A stretch of DNA of 64,000 nucleotides from Streptomyces sp. NBC_01717 (GCF_036248255.1 NZ_CP109178.1:1116001-1180000); one strand, 5' to 3'; numbered from the stretch's first letter, positions 34,588 to 47,213 are shown. Made by a program: numbers and translations. The notes: generated by a model from the letters alone, not told the origin.

Positions 34588-34972
34588 CCGCCGCGACGGA
34601 CGTCGTCGCCCATTCGGTCCCGCCAGGGGTGCCGCCGGGCCGTGGAATGCGCACGCTGGACACGTCCCGGAAGCTTCGTGGGCACAGGTGACACCGGAGG
34701 TGAACCGGGCAGCGCTGACCGCACCGGGCCACTGGGCGGGTACCGGCGCTGATGTTCCCGCCCCTTCGGAACGTTCGACCGGGCGCCCACGGGCGGCCGG
34801 CGGACTTCGTCTGCCCAACGTTGCCCGGGCACTCCTCCCCGCCAGCGGGCTCCTGCAGCTCCGGGTGTCCGGCAAGGGCTCGGCGTTCACGGTCCGCAGG
34901 CTCACGCCTGTGAGCCGACGAATCGGGTACCGACGAGAGAACACCCCCTTCACCGCGCAGACGGAGGTACGA
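34588..34972. other. Upstream region of the phosphoketolase gene
   Basis: No gene is convincing in these 385 bp. It must contain the phosphoketolase promoter. The ribosome binding site GGAGG at 34963-34967 is clear. Confidence 0.4.
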
Positions 34973-37354
34973 ATGACCACCGCTCGGGACTCGGTCGGCA
35001 CGATCACCGACCAGGAGGTAGCCGCTCTCGACGCCCACTGGCGCGCCGCCAACTACCTCGCGGCCGGTCAGATCTACCTCATGGCGAATCCGTTGCTGGC
35101 AGAGCCGCTGCGCACCGAGCAGATCAAGCCACGGCTGCTCGGTCATTGGGGCACCTCCCCCGGGCTCAACCTCGTCTACACGCACCTCAACCGGATCATC
35201 AAGAACCGCTCCCAGGATGTGCTGTGCATCTGGGGCCCCGGGCACGGCGGCCCCGCGGTGCTGGCCAACTCCTGGCTGGAGGGCACCTACACGGAGACGT
35301 ACCCGGACATCACCCGGGACACGGAGGGGATGGAGCGGCTGTTCCGGCAGTTCTCCTTCCCCGGCGGCGTGCCCAGCCATGTCGCGCCGGAGACCCCCGG
35401 CTCCATCCACGAGGGCGGCGAACTGGGCTACTCGCTCGCCCATGCTTACGGAGCCGCCCTGGACAACCCGGCCCTGCTGGTCGCCTGTGTGATCGGCGAC
35501 GGCGAGGCGGAGACCGGCCCGCTGGCGGCCTCCTGGCACAGCAACAAGTTCCTCGACCCCGTCCACGACGGCGCGGTCCTGCCCATCCTGCATCTGAACG
35601 GCTACAAGATCGCCAACCCCACCGTGCTGGCCCGTATCCCGGAGGACGAACTCGACCAGCTGATGCGCGGACTGGGGTACGAACCGCTCCATGTCGGCGG
35701 CGACGACCCCGCCACCGTGCACCGCGCCATGGCCGCCGCGATGGACACCGCCGTGGACAAGATCCGCGCCGTCCAGCACGCCGCCCGCCACGGCGGAGAG
35801 CGCCGTCGGGCACGCTGGCCGGTGATCGTGCTGCGCACGCCGAAGGGCTGGACCGGGCCCGTCGAGGTCGACGGCCTGCCGGTGGAGGGCACATGGCGCG
35901 CCCATCAGGTCCCGCTTCCCGCAGTTCGGGAGAACCCCGCTCACCTCGCGCAGCTGGAGGAATGGCTGCGTTCCTACCGTCCCGAGGACCTCTTCGACCC
36001 CACCGGCCGTCCCACCGAACAGGTGTTGGCGTGCGTGCCGGAGGGCGAGCGCCGCCTTGGAGCCACCCCGTACGCGAATGGTGGCCGGATGCTGCGTACC
36101 CTGCCGGTGCCGCCGCTGGAGCACTATGCGGTGCCCGTCGACAAGCCGGGGACGACCCAGCACGAGCCGACCCGCGTCCTGGGCGGGATGCTGGAGCGCG
36201 TCATGGCGGATACCGCGCAGCGCCGGGACTTCCGTCTGTTCGGCCCCGACGAGACCGCGTCCAATCGACTCCAGGCGGTCTACGGAGCCAGCGGCAAAGC
36301 CTGGCAGGAGCAGATGCTGCCCACCGACGAACACCTGGCCCGGGACGGCCGGGTGATGGAGATCCTCTCCGAACACACCTGCCAGGGCTGGCTGGAGGGC
36401 TACCTCCTCACCGGCCGTCACGGTCTCTTCTCGTGCTACGAGGCGTTCGTCCATATCGTCGACTCCATGGTCAACCAGCACGTCAAGTGGCTGCACACCT
36501 CTCGTCAACTTCCCTGGCGCGCGCCGATCGCGTCGTTGAACTACCTGCTCACCTCGCACGTGTGGCGCCAGGACCACAACGGCTTCTCACACCAGGACCC
36601 CGGCTTCGTCGACCACATCCTCAACAAGAGTCCCGAAGTGGTGCGCGTCTATCTGCCCCCGGACGCGAACACCCTGCTGTCCATCGCCGACCACGTGCTG
36701 CACAGCCGGGACTACGTCAACGTCGTGGTCGCCGGCAAGCAACCGTGCTTCGACTGGCTCAGCATGGATCAGGCGCGCGCCCACTGTGCACGCGGCGTCG
36801 GCATCTGGGAGTGGGCCGGAACCGAGAACGGCGACAGTGAACCCGACGTCGTCCTGGCCTGTGCCGGTGATGTCCCCACCCAGGAAGTGCTGGCCGCGGC
36901 CGACCTCCTCCGGCGCCACCTGCCGGACCTGGTGTTCCGGGTGGTCAACGTCGTGGATCTGACCCGGCTGATGCCCGCGACGGAACACCCGCACGGTATG
37001 CCCGACGTCGAGTTCAACGCGGTCTTCACCACCTCCCGGCCGGTGATCTTCGCATATCACGGCTACCCGTGGCTGATCCACCGGCTCGCCTACCGGCGGG
37101 CCGCCCACCCGCACCTGCATGTGCGGGGCTACAAGGAGTCCGGCACCACCACGACGCCGTTCGACATGGTGGTGCGCAACGACCTGGACCGCTACCGGCT
37201 GGTCATGGACGTCATCGACCGGGTTCCCCGCCTCGGCGCCCGGGCCGCCGCCACCCGGGAGGCCATGGCCGACGCCCGCACTCGGCACCACGACTGGATC
37301 CGCGAACACGGCGACGACCTGCCCGAGGTCGCCAACTGGACCTGGTCGTCGTGA
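34973..37354 (+). CDS. xfp: Phosphoketolase (xylulose-5-P / fructose-6-P)
   Basis: This 793-residue thiamine-diphosphate enzyme cleaves xylulose-5-phosphate or fructose-6-phosphate with inorganic phosphate to acetyl-phosphate and a C3/C4 sugar phosphate. Family motifs are all present: [86 protein letters not shown], and the C-terminal [19 protein letters not shown]. Length is standard. ATG at 34973 follows ACGGAGGTACGA. No acetate kinase or phosphotransacetylase is adjacent. Confidence 0.97.
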   Translation: MTTARDSVGTITDQEVAALDAHWRAANYLAAGQIYLMANPLLAEPLRTEQIKPRLLGHWGTSPGLNLVYTHLNRIIKNRSQDVLCIWGPGHGGPAVLANSWLEGTYTETYPDITRDTEGMERLFRQFSFPGGVPSHVAPETPGSIHEGGELGYSLAHAYGAALDNPALLVACVIGDGEAETGPLAASWHSNKFLDPVHDGAVLPILHLNGYKIANPTVLARIPEDELDQLMRGLGYEPLHVGGDDPATVHRAMAAAMDTAVDKIRAVQHAARHGGERRRARWPVIVLRTPKGWTGPVEVDGLPVEGTWRAHQVPLPAVRENPAHLAQLEEWLRSYRPEDLFDPTGRPTEQVLACVPEGERRLGATPYANGGRMLRTLPVPPLEHYAVPVDKPGTTQHEPTRVLGGMLERVMADTAQRRDFRLFGPDETASNRLQAVYGASGKAWQEQMLPTDEHLARDGRVMEILSEHTCQGWLEGYLLTGRHGLFSCYEAFVHIVDSMVNQHVKWLHTSRQLPWRAPIASLNYLLTSHVWRQDHNGFSHQDPGFVDHILNKSPEVVRVYLPPDANTLLSIADHVLHSRDYVNVVVAGKQPCFDWLSMDQARAHCARGVGIWEWAGTENGDSEPDVVLACAGDVPTQEVLAAADLLRRHLPDLVFRVVNVVDLTRLMPATEHPHGMPDVEFNAVFTTSRPVIFAYHGYPWLIHRLAYRRAAHPHLHVRGYKESGTTTTPFDMVVRNDLDRYRLVMDVIDRVPRLGARAAATREAMADARTRHHDWIREHGDDLPEVANWTWSS

Positions 37355-37408
37355 CACTCCGACCCGCCCACTCCTGGCGTCCCACCGGTATCCCCTCGTG
37401 CAGTGGGG

Positions 37409-37633
37409 TCACCGCGCCACGATGATGGCGTACACCAAGAAGAACGCGGCGCACAGCACGACGACGATCCCGATGGCGATCAGGGGCCCCTTGGTCCAGC
37501 CCCGGGTCACGTCACCTCGTGGTCCCGTTTCCGGCCCTGTACTGCTCTCGGCAGGTGGGGTCTCCCCCGGCGGAACCGTCCGCTCGTGCTGGGCGCGGCG
37601 GCCGTTGTGCGGATCAGGATTCGCATCACTCAT
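37409..37633 (-). CDS. DUF6480 small membrane protein
   Basis: This 74-residue protein has a hydrophilic N-terminus with VPPGETPPAESSTGPETGPR, the signature of DUF6480, then GWTKGPLIAIGIVVVL and a single C-terminal membrane helix. Function is unknown. ATG at 37633 is favoured over a start 15 codons upstream because the family begins with MSDANPDP-like sequence. It converges with the phosphoketolase gene. Confidence 0.85.
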   Translation of the reverse strand: MSDANPDPHNGRRAQHERTVPPGETPPAESSTGPETGPRGDVTRGWTKGPLIAIGIVVVLCAAFFLVYAIIVAR

Positions 37634-37707
37634 TCGTTCAGAGTGCCCCCTGCCGGACAGCTCGGCGCGCCGGGACACCCAATCGTGGACGGGCCTTGAT
37701 CCGGTCG

Positions 37708-37811
37708 GGCCGACGACGGTCCCGGTCTCGCCGGCTCACGCCCACTGGCCGACGACGGTCCCGGTATCGCAGGGGCTCACGCCCACCGGCCGGCGAACCG
37801 GGACCGTCGTC
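37708..37811 (-). repeat. 39-bp tandem repeat plus inverted copy (alternative hairpins)
   Basis: A 39-bp unit at 37708-37746 recurs at 37747-37787 with small changes. Each copy holds GACGACGGTCCCGGT (37712-37726 and 37751-37765), and the exact reverse complement lies at 37797-37811. Either copy can therefore pair with the third element to form a 15-bp stem. It follows the end of the molybdenum hydroxylase operon, so it probably terminates it. Confidence 0.85.
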
Positions 37812-37817
37812 ACGGAT

Positions 37818-40046
<2,229 letters not shown>

Positions 40047-40055
40047 CTCGTCTCC

Positions 40056-41039
40056 TCAGCTCGCCTGAGCCGCTTGCGCCAGCGTGCGGCACAGCGTGCG
40101 CCTGGCCAGCTCGATCTTGAAGTCGTTGTGCCCCTGCCCCACGGCGTCGCGCATCGCGGCCTCGGCGGCCGCGCGATAGGTGACCATCGTGGCGGGACGG
40201 CCGGCCAACGCGGCCTCGGCCTCGATGGACCGCCAGGGCTTGTGCGCCACACCGCCGAAGGCCACCCGCGCCTCACTGATGGTTCCCTGATCGGTCGAGA
40301 CGACAGCCGCCACGGAGACCAGCGCGAACTCGTACGACGCCCGGTCCCGCACCTTGCGGTAGATCTGCCGGCCCGACGGGGGCGGGGGCAGGAGCACGCT
40401 CGTGATCATCTCGCCGGGACGCAGCTCGGTCTCGATGTGCGGCGTATCGCCCGGCAGCCGGTAGAAGTCTGCGATGGCGACGCGGCGTACCGACCCGTCG
40501 GCGTCGAGCAGCTCGATCTCCGCCTCCAGTGCGGTCATCGCGACGGCCATGTCCGAGGGGTGGGTGGCGATGCAGGAGTCGCTGACGCCTAGGAGGGCGT
40601 GAATCCGGTTGAACCCGCCGATCGCCGAGCATCCGGAACCGGGATCCCGCTTGTTGCAGCCCGCAGCCGTGTCGTAGAAGTAGGGGCAGCGAGTGCGCTG
40701 CAACAGATTTCCCCCGGTGGACGCCTTGTTGCGCAGCTGGCCCGAGGCGCCGGCCACCAGTGCCTCCGACAGCACCGGGTAGCGGGTACGCACTCGGGCA
40801 TCGGCGGCCACATCGGAATTCGCCGCCTGGGCCCCGATGCGCAGTCCGCCGTCCGGAAGCTCCTCGATGTCCCGCAACGGAAGCCGGCTGATGTCGACCA
40901 GATGGCTGGGCTTCTCGATGTCGAGCTTCATCAGGTCGAGCAGATTGGTGCCGCCGCTGATGAACTTCGCGCCGGTTCTGGACACCGCAGCGACGGCTGC
41001 CTGTGCGTCCGTCGCTCGCTCGTACGTGAAGGACCTCAT
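40056..41039 (-). CDS. FAD-binding subunit of molybdenum hydroxylase (PaoB-like)
   Basis: This 327-residue subunit passes electrons from the iron-sulfur centres to FAD. The FAD-binding motif [15 protein letters not shown] is near residue 30. The insertion [20 protein letters not shown] plus GCSAIGG carries cysteines like the extra [4Fe-4S] cluster of PaoB, absent from ordinary xanthine dehydrogenases. ATG at 41039 overlaps the [2Fe-2S] subunit stop by 4 nt. Confidence 0.93.
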   Translation of the reverse strand: MRSFTYERATDAQAAVAAVSRTGAKFISGGTNLLDLMKLDIEKPSHLVDISRLPLRDIEELPDGGLRIGAQAANSDVAADARVRTRYPVLSEALVAGASGQLRNKASTGGNLLQRTRCPYFYDTAAGCNKRDPGSGCSAIGGFNRIHALLGVSDSCIATHPSDMAVAMTALEAEIELLDADGSVRRVAIADFYRLPGDTPHIETELRPGEMITSVLLPPPPSGRQIYRKVRDRASYEFALVSVAAVVSTDQGTISEARVAFGGVAHKPWRSIEAEAALAGRPATMVTYRAAAEAAMRDAVGQGHNDFKIELARRTLCRTLAQAAQAS

Positions 41040-41605
41040 TCCGGGCCTCCCTCAGCGATGCCACGGATGGCCGCGACGATGTTCGGATAGGCGGCGCACC
41101 GACAGATGTTGCCGCTCATCCGCTCGCGGATCTCCTCATCGGTCAACGCGATACGCGGCGAGGTCACGTCAGCGGTGGCGTGGCTGGGCCAACCCGCCTC
41201 CACCTCGGCGAGCATGCCGACAGCCGAACAGATCTGGCCGGGAGTGCAGTAGCCACATTGGAAGCCGTCACGCTCGACGAAGGCGCGTTGCATGGGGTGC
41301 AGGCCATCGGGATCGCCCAGGCCTTCGATCGTCACGATCTCGTCGTCCTCATGCATCACGGCCAGCGTCAAGCAGGAGTTGACGCGTCGGCCGTTGATCA
41401 GCACGGTGCAGGCGCCGCACTGCCCGTGATCACACCCCTTCTTGGTCCCGCTCAGGCGCAGGTGCTCGCGCAGCGCGTCGAGCAGCGAGGTCCGTGGATC
41501 CACCTCTAGCCGTCGCACCTGATCGTTGACGTTCAACTCGATCGCCGAGAGTTGGGCCATCTCGCCCTGGCTCCGCCCCGCGGCGCCCGTATCCGAATCA
41601 CTCAC
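41036..41605 (-). CDS. [2Fe-2S] subunit of molybdenum hydroxylase (PaoA-like)
   Basis: This protein of about 189 residues carries two [2Fe-2S] sites: the plant-ferredoxin type [20 protein letters not shown] plus SC, and the helical-bundle type QCGYCTPGQ with [14 protein letters not shown] at 41605 is taken as the start, preceded by GGAAGG; the following [12 protein letters not shown] is an alternative start. No twin-arginine signal is evident with this start, so export as in E. coli PaoA is not supported. It is the first gene of the operon. Confidence 0.9.
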   Translation of the reverse strand: MSDSDTGAAGRSQGEMAQLSAIELNVNDQVRRLEVDPRTSLLDALREHLRLSGTKKGCDHGQCGACTVLINGRRVNSCLTLAVMHEDDEIVTIEGLGDPDGLHPMQRAFVERDGFQCGYCTPGQICSAVGMLAEVEAGWPSHATADVTSPRIALTDEEIRERMSGNICRCAAYPNIVAAIRGIAEGGPE

Positions 41606-41903
41606 CACAGCTCGCCTTCCTCGCTGGGTGCGGGTGTCACCCTGGATATGCGTCGCCACTGTGGGGCGCGCTCCCCCTCAAGGTCTCGCAAAAACCGTCG
41701 CACCGCTCGTCGGGAGACGGACAACCGCGCCCGCCTCGCCCGGCCGGGCGCATCTGCGCGGCGGCCCGGCACGCATCCCGCGCAGAAGCCCGGCGGACCC
41801 CGGCGCCGGGTGGCGAAGGTGCTCCAGAATCAGCCGGGTGGCGAAGTGCCGTGAAGACTGACCACGCTCGATGAGCTGGGCTTCCGGATCCGCGATCCGC
41901 CTC
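41606..41903. other. Intergenic region upstream of the molybdenum hydroxylase operon
   Basis: This 298-bp gap contains the promoter of the hydroxylase operon and the 3' end of the galactonate operon. A 14-bp sequence, GCCGGGTGGCGAAG, occurs twice (41805 and 41833). Nothing else is evident. Confidence 0.4.
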
Positions 41904-42893
41904 TCAGCGAAGCGGGGAGTCGATGGTGGCGGCGCGCCACGTCGCCTCGTCGGCGTCGAGCAGCGTGGCCATGACGGCGGGGTCCGGCAGGGGGCCGTGA
42001 TCGGCGGCCACCCGAAGGGCGGAGGCCGCGGTCAGATGGCCCAGGCGCAGGGAGCGCTCCACGGACAGCTGTCGCAGCAGGCCGCTCAGGAATCCGGCGG
42101 CGAAGGCGTCTCCGGCGCCGACCGGCTCGACCACGCGGACGGTCAGGGCGGACACGCTGTGGGCGTCCGGGCCGACGAAGGCCGTGGCCGCGCGGGCCCC
42201 GTCCTTGACGACGAGGATGCGGGGGCCGGGGAGGAGGTCACGGACCGCGCGGGGGTCGGTGAGCGCGTCTCCCCAGAGGTCCTGGGCCTCGTCGAGGCCT
42301 ACGAGCACGATGTCGGCCCGGTCCGCGAGGGGTCGCAGGACGTCGGCGGCGGACCGGCCGGTCCAGAGGGCCGGGCGGTGGTTGACGTCGAAACTGACGC
42401 TGTAGGAGCGATCGGGGCGCAGTGCCCGCTCGACGAGGGCGTGACAGCCGGAGGACAGGGCCGGGGTGATTCCGCTGAGGTGGAGGAGCGCGGCGTCCGC
42501 CACCGTGGGGTCGTCGAGGAGTTCGGGGGTGAGGGCCGAGGCCGCGGATCCGCGGCGGTGGTAGTGGACGCGCGTGCCGTTCCTGCCGGGGTCCTTCAGC
42601 AGCAGTCCGGTGGGCCGGTCCGGATCGGTGCGGACGCCGCTGATGTCGACGCCGCCCGCGGCGACCCGCTCGCGGACACGCCTGCCGAAGGGATCGTCGC
42701 CGAGCGCGGACACCCATCGGACGGGGATGCCGTGGTCTGCGAGGTACAGAGCCACGTTCGACTCGGCGCCCGCGATGTCGACCCGGAGAAGGTCCGCGGC
42801 ATCGAGCGGGCCGAGAGGTTCGGGGGCGAGGGCGGCCATGGTCTCGCCGACGCAGACCACGGGGCCGGGACGCAGCGGCCGGGGGGTGCTCAT
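41904..42893 (-). CDS. PfkB-family sugar-acid kinase (2-keto-3-deoxygalactonate/gluconate kinase)
   Basis: This 329-residue kinase has the PfkB fold: N-terminal GETMAAL and GAESNVALYLADHGI, and the C-terminal anion-hole motif VEPVGAGDAFAAGFLSGLL with catalytic aspartate in GAGD. In the operon context it should phosphorylate 2-keto-3-deoxygalactonate to the 6-phosphate that the aldolase two genes upstream splits. ATG at 42893 follows AGGAGACCCTCC. It is the last gene of the galactose operon. Confidence 0.9.
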   Translation of the reverse strand: MSTPRPLRPGPVVCVGETMAALAPEPLGPLDAADLLRVDIAGAESNVALYLADHGIPVRWVSALGDDPFGRRVRERVAAGGVDISGVRTDPDRPTGLLLKDPGRNGTRVHYHRRGSAASALTPELLDDPTVADAALLHLSGITPALSSGCHALVERALRPDRSYSVSFDVNHRPALWTGRSAADVLRPLADRADIVLVGLDEAQDLWGDALTDPRAVRDLLPGPRILVVKDGARAATAFVGPDAHSVSALTVRVVEPVGAGDAFAAGFLSGLLRQLSVERSLRLGHLTAASALRVAADHGPLPDPAVMATLLDADEATWRAATIDSPLR

Positions 42894-42903
42894 GGAGGGT
42901 CTC

Positions 42904-43803
42904 CTAGCGTGTGTCGGCGAAATTCGTGGCGTCCGTGGTGCCCACCGGGCGGTACGGCGCGGCAGGCGCCCCGGGTATGTCCACGCGCGAAACGAAGACG
43001 GCGCCGTCGAGCGGACCCGGATCGGGCAGGCCGATGCGGGCACTGGTGACAAGGAGGGTGCGGCCGTCGGGGCCACCGAGGCAGAGTCCGGCGGGCTGGA
43101 CGGCGGCAAGTTCCACGATCCGGTCGAGGGTGCCGTCGGGGTGGTAGCGATGGACCTGCCCGGTGCCCCAGACGGCGGTCCACAGCCCGCCCTCGACGTC
43201 GGCCGTCATGCCGTCGGGGCTGCCGGAACCGAGAGTGACGAAGAGGCCGGGCTCGCCCAGGTCGCCGGTGTCGGGGTCGACGGGGTAGCGCCGGATGATG
43301 CCGCGGGCGCTGTCGGCGAGATACATGACGGTGCCGTCGGCGGTGAACGCCGGGCCGTTCGGGACCGTGATGTCCCGCAGTACGCGCGTGACGTGGCCGT
43401 CGCGGTCCACGCGGTAGAGCGAGCCCGCGTCCTCGGTCGCCTCGTAGGCCATGCTGCCGGCCCAGAAGCGGCCGTGCGGGTCGGCTACGCCGTCGTTCAT
43501 CCGCATCGGCACCGGGGCGTCGTCCTCGGGGCGTGCGATCCAGTCGACGCGTCCGGCGTCGTCGATACGGCAGATGCCGGTGCCCGCCGCCGCGATCCAG
43601 TGGCCCGGGCGTCCCTCGACCGGGGCCACCGCGCCCAGCGGAACGGGCAGTCGGGCGATCAGTCCGAGCGATGCGGCGGGGTCGTCGGGGGCGGACAGCA
43701 ACCGGCCGGAGAGGATGTCGGTCAGGACCACACGGCCGTCCGTCCACCGGATGCCCTCACCGAGTTCGAGGCGGTCGATCCCGTGGACCGTGGGCGTGGT
43801 CAC
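42904..43803 (-). CDS. SMP-30/gluconolactonase-family sugar lactonase
   Basis: This 299-residue beta-propeller lactonase carries LGEGIRWTDGRVVLTDI with the metal-binding Glu, MNDGVADPHGRFWAGSM with Asn and Asp ligands, and GSGSPDGMTADVEGGLW with the third Asp. In this operon it would open galactono-lactone to galactonate. GTG at 43803 overlaps the aldolase stop by 4 nt. Confidence 0.92.
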   Translation of the reverse strand: MTTPTVHGIDRLELGEGIRWTDGRVVLTDILSGRLLSAPDDPAASLGLIARLPVPLGAVAPVEGRPGHWIAAAGTGICRIDDAGRVDWIARPEDDAPVPMRMNDGVADPHGRFWAGSMAYEATEDAGSLYRVDRDGHVTRVLRDITVPNGPAFTADGTVMYLADSARGIIRRYPVDPDTGDLGEPGLFVTLGSGSPDGMTADVEGGLWTAVWGTGQVHRYHPDGTLDRIVELAAVQPAGLCLGGPDGRTLLVTSARIGLPDPGPLDGAVFVSRVDIPGAPAAPYRPVGTTDATNFADTR

Positions 43804-44435
43804 GGGCGGGACTCCGGGCTGACGACGTCCAGGAACTCCCGTGCGCGCTCGCGAAGGCCGGCGAGGCTGCCTCCGTCGGCCGCGTCCGCGATCAGGGGCG
43901 AGCCGACGCCGACGGCCGTGGCTCCGCTGCGCAGATAGTCGGCGGCGGCCGGGGCGTCCACTCCTCCGACGGGCACGAAGGGGAGGTCGGGGAAGGGGCC
44001 GCGCAGGTCCCGCAGATATCCGGGGCCTCCGGCGCTTCCGGCAGGGAAGAGCTTGAGAGCGTCGGCACCGAGGCGCAGGGCCTGGAGGATGTCGGTCGGT
44101 GTCATCACACCTGCGAGGACGGGGAGTCCGAGTTCCCTGCCGGTGGCGATGCCGTCGCTGACCGCCGGGGTGACGAGGAACGCGGCTCCGGCCCGGTGGG
44201 CGGCCCGTGCGTCGTCGGCGGTGAGGACGGTGCCCGCGCCGAGGGTGGCGTCCGGGCCGAGTACGGCGCGGGCCCGGGCGATGACGTCGAGGGCGTCGCG
44301 CCCGCTGAGGGACACCTCGACGAGCGTGACGCCCTCCTCCACGAGAGTGAGGACGGTCTTGAGTGCGGCGTCCGGGTCGCTGCCGCGGACGATGGCGAGC
44401 AGCCGGTGCGCGCGCAGTGCGGTGAGCAGGTCCAT
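43800..44435 (-). CDS. KDPG/KDPGal aldolase
   Basis: This 211-residue class I aldolase forms a Schiff base with K128 in ADALKLFPAG. Other motifs are the N-terminal LLAIVRGSDPDAA, GAGTVLTADDARAA and the phosphate-binding FVPVGGVDA. It splits 2-keto-3-deoxy-6-phosphogalactonate (or gluconate) to pyruvate and glyceraldehyde-3-phosphate. ATG at 44435 follows GAAAGGAACGTCC. Context with a galactonate dehydratase favours the galactonate route. Confidence 0.93.
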   Translation of the reverse strand: MDLLTALRAHRLLAIVRGSDPDAALKTVLTLVEEGVTLVEVSLSGRDALDVIARARAVLGPDATLGAGTVLTADDARAAHRAGAAFLVTPAVSDGIATGRELGLPVLAGVMTPTDILQALRLGADALKLFPAGSAGGPGYLRDLRGPFPDLPFVPVGGVDAPAAADYLRSGATAVGVGSPLIADAADGGSLAGLRERAREFLDVVSPESRP

Positions 44436-44460
44436 CGGACGTTCCTTTCTGTGCTGGGGT

Positions 44461-45258
44461 TCAGGAGCGGCGGTTCGCGGTGATCGTGAGCCGCCAGGTG
44501 ACCTCGCCGGACGCGGGCACGACGGCCGTGTCGTCGTCTTGCGCCGCCGTGCGGTCGAAGACGCGGCCGAGCAGCGGCTCGACACCGACCGAGCGGTACG
44601 GCGCGCCTCGGGGGAAGCCACCGAGGTTGCGCCACAGGGCGATGGAGACCGGCTGACCGGGGGCCTCGAGGGACAGGTGGAGTGTGTCCTGGCCGTCGTG
44701 TACGGATACGTGCGGGGCGAGGACGACGGCGCCGACGGCGGTCCCGTCGTCCGGTCCGAGCCGGTCCAGCGGGATGCCGCTGACGCGTGGCCAGGTGCCG
44801 GTGACCCAGCGCGCGCCCTCGTCCGGATACAGCCGCGTCACCGCGGGGCCCTCGACGGCGATCCGGGCGGCCTGGGACAGGTCCAGAAGAGCGTGCGCGG
44901 CCCAGACGAACCGGTAGCCCGGTTCGGCGGTGAGCGTGTAGTCGGCGACGGCCGCCCCCGCGTCCGTACCGAGACGGCGGGTCAGTCGGAACTCGGGGCA
45001 TTCGACGACGTCGCGGTGCCCGTCGCGCCGCCACGGCCGCGACCAGGCGTCCCCGTGATCGGGGAGCCCGCGTACCGTCGGCACGCACTCCTCCAGCCCT
45101 CCGGCGTCGGCGAACACATCACCGGGCAGGACCCGGGAGCGGCGCGGCTCGTCGCGGTGCCAGAGCCATTCGCGGCCGCCGGCCGTCACCGAGGTCCAGC
45201 GTCCGCCGTGCCCGGGATCGGTGGCGACGGACACCGGGAGCCGGGTGCCGCTCACCAT
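44461..45258 (-). CDS. Aldose 1-epimerase-like (galactose mutarotase fold) protein
   Basis: This roughly 265-residue protein looks like the beta-sandwich of aldose epimerases: GGRWTSVTAGGREWLW, GLEECVPTVRGLPDHGDAW with the conserved His-Gly-x-x-W, a central YTLTAEPGYRFVWAAHALLD with a His, and a C-terminal GVEPLLGR with the conserved Glu. It may interconvert galactose anomers for the dehydrogenase. ATG at 45258 overlaps the end of the dehydratase gene; GTG at 45255 is equally possible. Confidence 0.8.
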   Translation of the reverse strand: MVSGTRLPVSVATDPGHGGRWTSVTAGGREWLWHRDEPRRSRVLPGDVFADAGGLEECVPTVRGLPDHGDAWSRPWRRDGHRDVVECPEFRLTRRLGTDAGAAVADYTLTAEPGYRFVWAAHALLDLSQAARIAVEGPAVTRLYPDEGARWVTGTWPRVSGIPLDRLGPDDGTAVGAVVLAPHVSVHDGQDTLHLSLEAPGQPVSIALWRNLGGFPRGAPYRSVGVEPLLGRVFDRTAAQDDDTAVVPASGEVTWRLTITANRRS

Positions 45259-46397
45259 TCGGCGAAGGAGCCGTCGGCGTGTCGCCACACGGGGTTGCGC
45301 CAGGCGTGGCCCGCGCGGTCGGCCGCGCGGACGGCGTCCTCGTCGACGGTGATGCCGAGGCCGGGCAGTTCGGTACGGTGCGCCTGACCGTCGACGAAGC
45401 GGAAGGGCTCCGTGTCGACCACGTACGACAACAGGTCCGCGTCCTTGTTGTAGTGGATGCCGCGGCTCTGCTCCTGGATCAGGAAGTTGGGCGTGGCGAA
45501 GGCGACCTGGAGGCTGGCGGCCAGCGCGATGGGCCCGAGCGGGCAGTGCGGTGCCAGGTGGGCCCCGAAGGTCTCGGCGAGCGAGGCGATCCGGGTGACC
45601 TCGGATATCCCGCCGGCGTGCGACAGGTCCGGCTGGGCGACGGCGATGCCCGCGGTCAGTGCCGGGAGGAATTCGGCGCGTCCGTAGAGCCTTTCACCGG
45701 TGGCGAGCGGGACGGACGACGCGGCGACCAGGCCCGCGAGCAGGTGCGCCTGGTCGGGCAGCACGGGTTCCTCGACGAACAGCGGGTGCAGCGGCGCGAT
45801 CTCGTGCAGGACACGGCGTGCGTTGGCGGCACTGAACCGGCCGTGGAAGTCGACGGCGACGTCCCGGTGCGGGCCGAGTGCCTCGCGGGCCGCCGCCACC
45901 CGCTCGACGACGGCGGCCGTCTCGGCGGGGCTGGTGAGTGGCGGGGTACGCCCGGCGGCGTTCATCTTGACGGCGGTGAAGCCTGCCTCGACCTGGGCGG
46001 TGATCTCCTCCTTGAGCCGGGCGGGTTCGTCGCCGCCCACCCAGGCGTACACCCGGACCGTGTCGCGGACCGGCCCGCCGAGCAGGGTGTGCACCGGCAC
46101 GCCAAGGGTGCGGCCGGCGATGTCCCACAGGGCCTGGTCGAGGCCGGCCACGGCACTGGAGAGCACGGGCCCGCCCCGGTAGAAACCACCCTTGCTCAGC
46201 ACCTGCCAGTGGTCCTGGATGCGCAGCGGATCCTGGCCGACGAGGTGTTCGGCCAGGACCTCGACGGCGGCTCGCACCACCTCGGCCCGGCCCTCGACCA
46301 CCGGTTCGCCCCAGCCGACCACACCCTCGTCGGTCTCGATCCGGCAGAACAGCCAGCGGGGCGGGATGAGGAAGGTCTCGACACGCACTATCTTCAC
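45252..46397 (-). CDS. dgoD: D-galactonate dehydratase-like enolase-superfamily enzyme
   Basis: This 381-residue protein of the mandelate racemase group dehydrates galactonate to 2-keto-3-deoxygalactonate. Metal ligands are visible in order: D in VAVDFHGRF, E in LFVEEPVLP and E in ATGERLYGR; the catalytic His follows in HLAPHCPLGPIA. Further typical motifs are SKGGFYRGGPVLSSAVAGLD and SRGIHYNKDADLLSYV, which match DgoD closely. GTG at 46397 overlaps the GntR-regulator stop (GTGA). Confidence 0.93.
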   Translation of the reverse strand: MKIVRVETFLIPPRWLFCRIETDEGVVGWGEPVVEGRAEVVRAAVEVLAEHLVGQDPLRIQDHWQVLSKGGFYRGGPVLSSAVAGLDQALWDIAGRTLGVPVHTLLGGPVRDTVRVYAWVGGDEPARLKEEITAQVEAGFTAVKMNAAGRTPPLTSPAETAAVVERVAAAREALGPHRDVAVDFHGRFSAANARRVLHEIAPLHPLFVEEPVLPDQAHLLAGLVAASSVPLATGERLYGRAEFLPALTAGIAVAQPDLSHAGGISEVTRIASLAETFGAHLAPHCPLGPIALAASLQVAFATPNFLIQEQSRGIHYNKDADLLSYVVDTEPFRFVDGQAHRTELPGLGITVDEDAVRAADRAGHAWRNPVWRHADGSFAEW

Positions 46398-47155
46398 TTT
46401 GCCTGACCGTCCTTCGCTTCGGCGGAGCCGTCCGCGCTCTCGGCCCCGTGCGGGCCGCTGACCTTGTCCAGGTCCCGCATCGCCTGGTCGAGCAGGGCGC
46501 GCATGGCGTGCTCGGCGGCGTCCGGATCCCGGTCCCGTACGGCGTCGAGGACGGCCCGGTGGCTGGGCACGGGGTCCTCGCTGTGCGGGGCGCTGTGCAC
46601 GATCTGGTCACGCTGGGCCAGGCCCGACTCGATGACCATCTCCATGCGTTCCAGCAGTTCGTTGTGGGTGGCCGCCAGCAGCGCCCGGTGGAAGGCGAGG
46701 TCGGACTCGACGGCGTGGCTCGCGCTGCCCTCCTCGCCCATGGCGGCCAGCGCCGCCTCCAGCGCTTCGAGGTCGGCGTCGTCACGGCGGGTCGCGGCCA
46801 GCCGGACGGCGGCCGGTTCGATGATGCCGCGAACCTCTCCGAGGTTGCGCAGCAGCGCGAGGTCGGCGCCGGTGCCGTTGCTCTCGGAGAACTGCCACCG
46901 CAGGACATCGGCGTCGAGCAGATTCCAGTTGGCGCGCGGCCGCACGAAGGTGCCGCGCTTCTGACGGGCGTCGACCATGCCCTTGGCCGCGAGGACCTTC
47001 AGCGATTCGCGCAGGGCCGTCAGGCTGACGTCCAGTTCGCTCTGCAGGGCCGCCATGTCGAGCGTCGCTCCCTCGGGGATCTCGCCGCTGAGCACCCGGC
47101 GGGCGAGGGTCTCCACGGTCTGACCGTGCACTCCGCGGCGCGCGTATGGCGTCAT
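46394..47155 (-). CDS. FadR-subfamily GntR transcriptional regulator
   Basis: This 253-residue protein has the winged helix of GntR regulators at residues 8-72 (LARRVLSGEIPEGATLD, SLTALRESLKVLAAKGMVDA, KRGTFVRPR) and the all-helical FadR-type ligand domain with metal-binding acids and histidines (SDLAFHRALLAATHN, SHRAVLDAVRDRD). It is embedded in the galactose operon, so it probably represses or activates it in response to galactonate or a keto-deoxy acid. The paired AT-rich elements at 53339 and 55682 are candidate targets. Confidence 0.9.
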   Translation of the reverse strand: MTPYARRGVHGQTVETLARRVLSGEIPEGATLDMAALQSELDVSLTALRESLKVLAAKGMVDARQKRGTFVRPRANWNLLDADVLRWQFSESNGTGADLALLRNLGEVRGIIEPAAVRLAATRRDDADLEALEAALAAMGEEGSASHAVESDLAFHRALLAATHNELLERMEMVIESGLAQRDQIVHSAPHSEDPVPSHRAVLDAVRDRDPDAAEHAMRALLDQAMRDLDKVSGPHGAESADGSAEAKDGQAK

Positions 47156-47213
47156 GTGTTTGCCTTTCTTGCTGGTCGGTCGGGGGGCTGGGGTGGCGGG
47201 CCGGCCGGGCCCG

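Noticed and set aside
41805..41846. Direct repeat of a 14-bp sequence 28 bp apart
   Set aside because: Short, GC-rich and without link to a promoter; could be chance in this composition.
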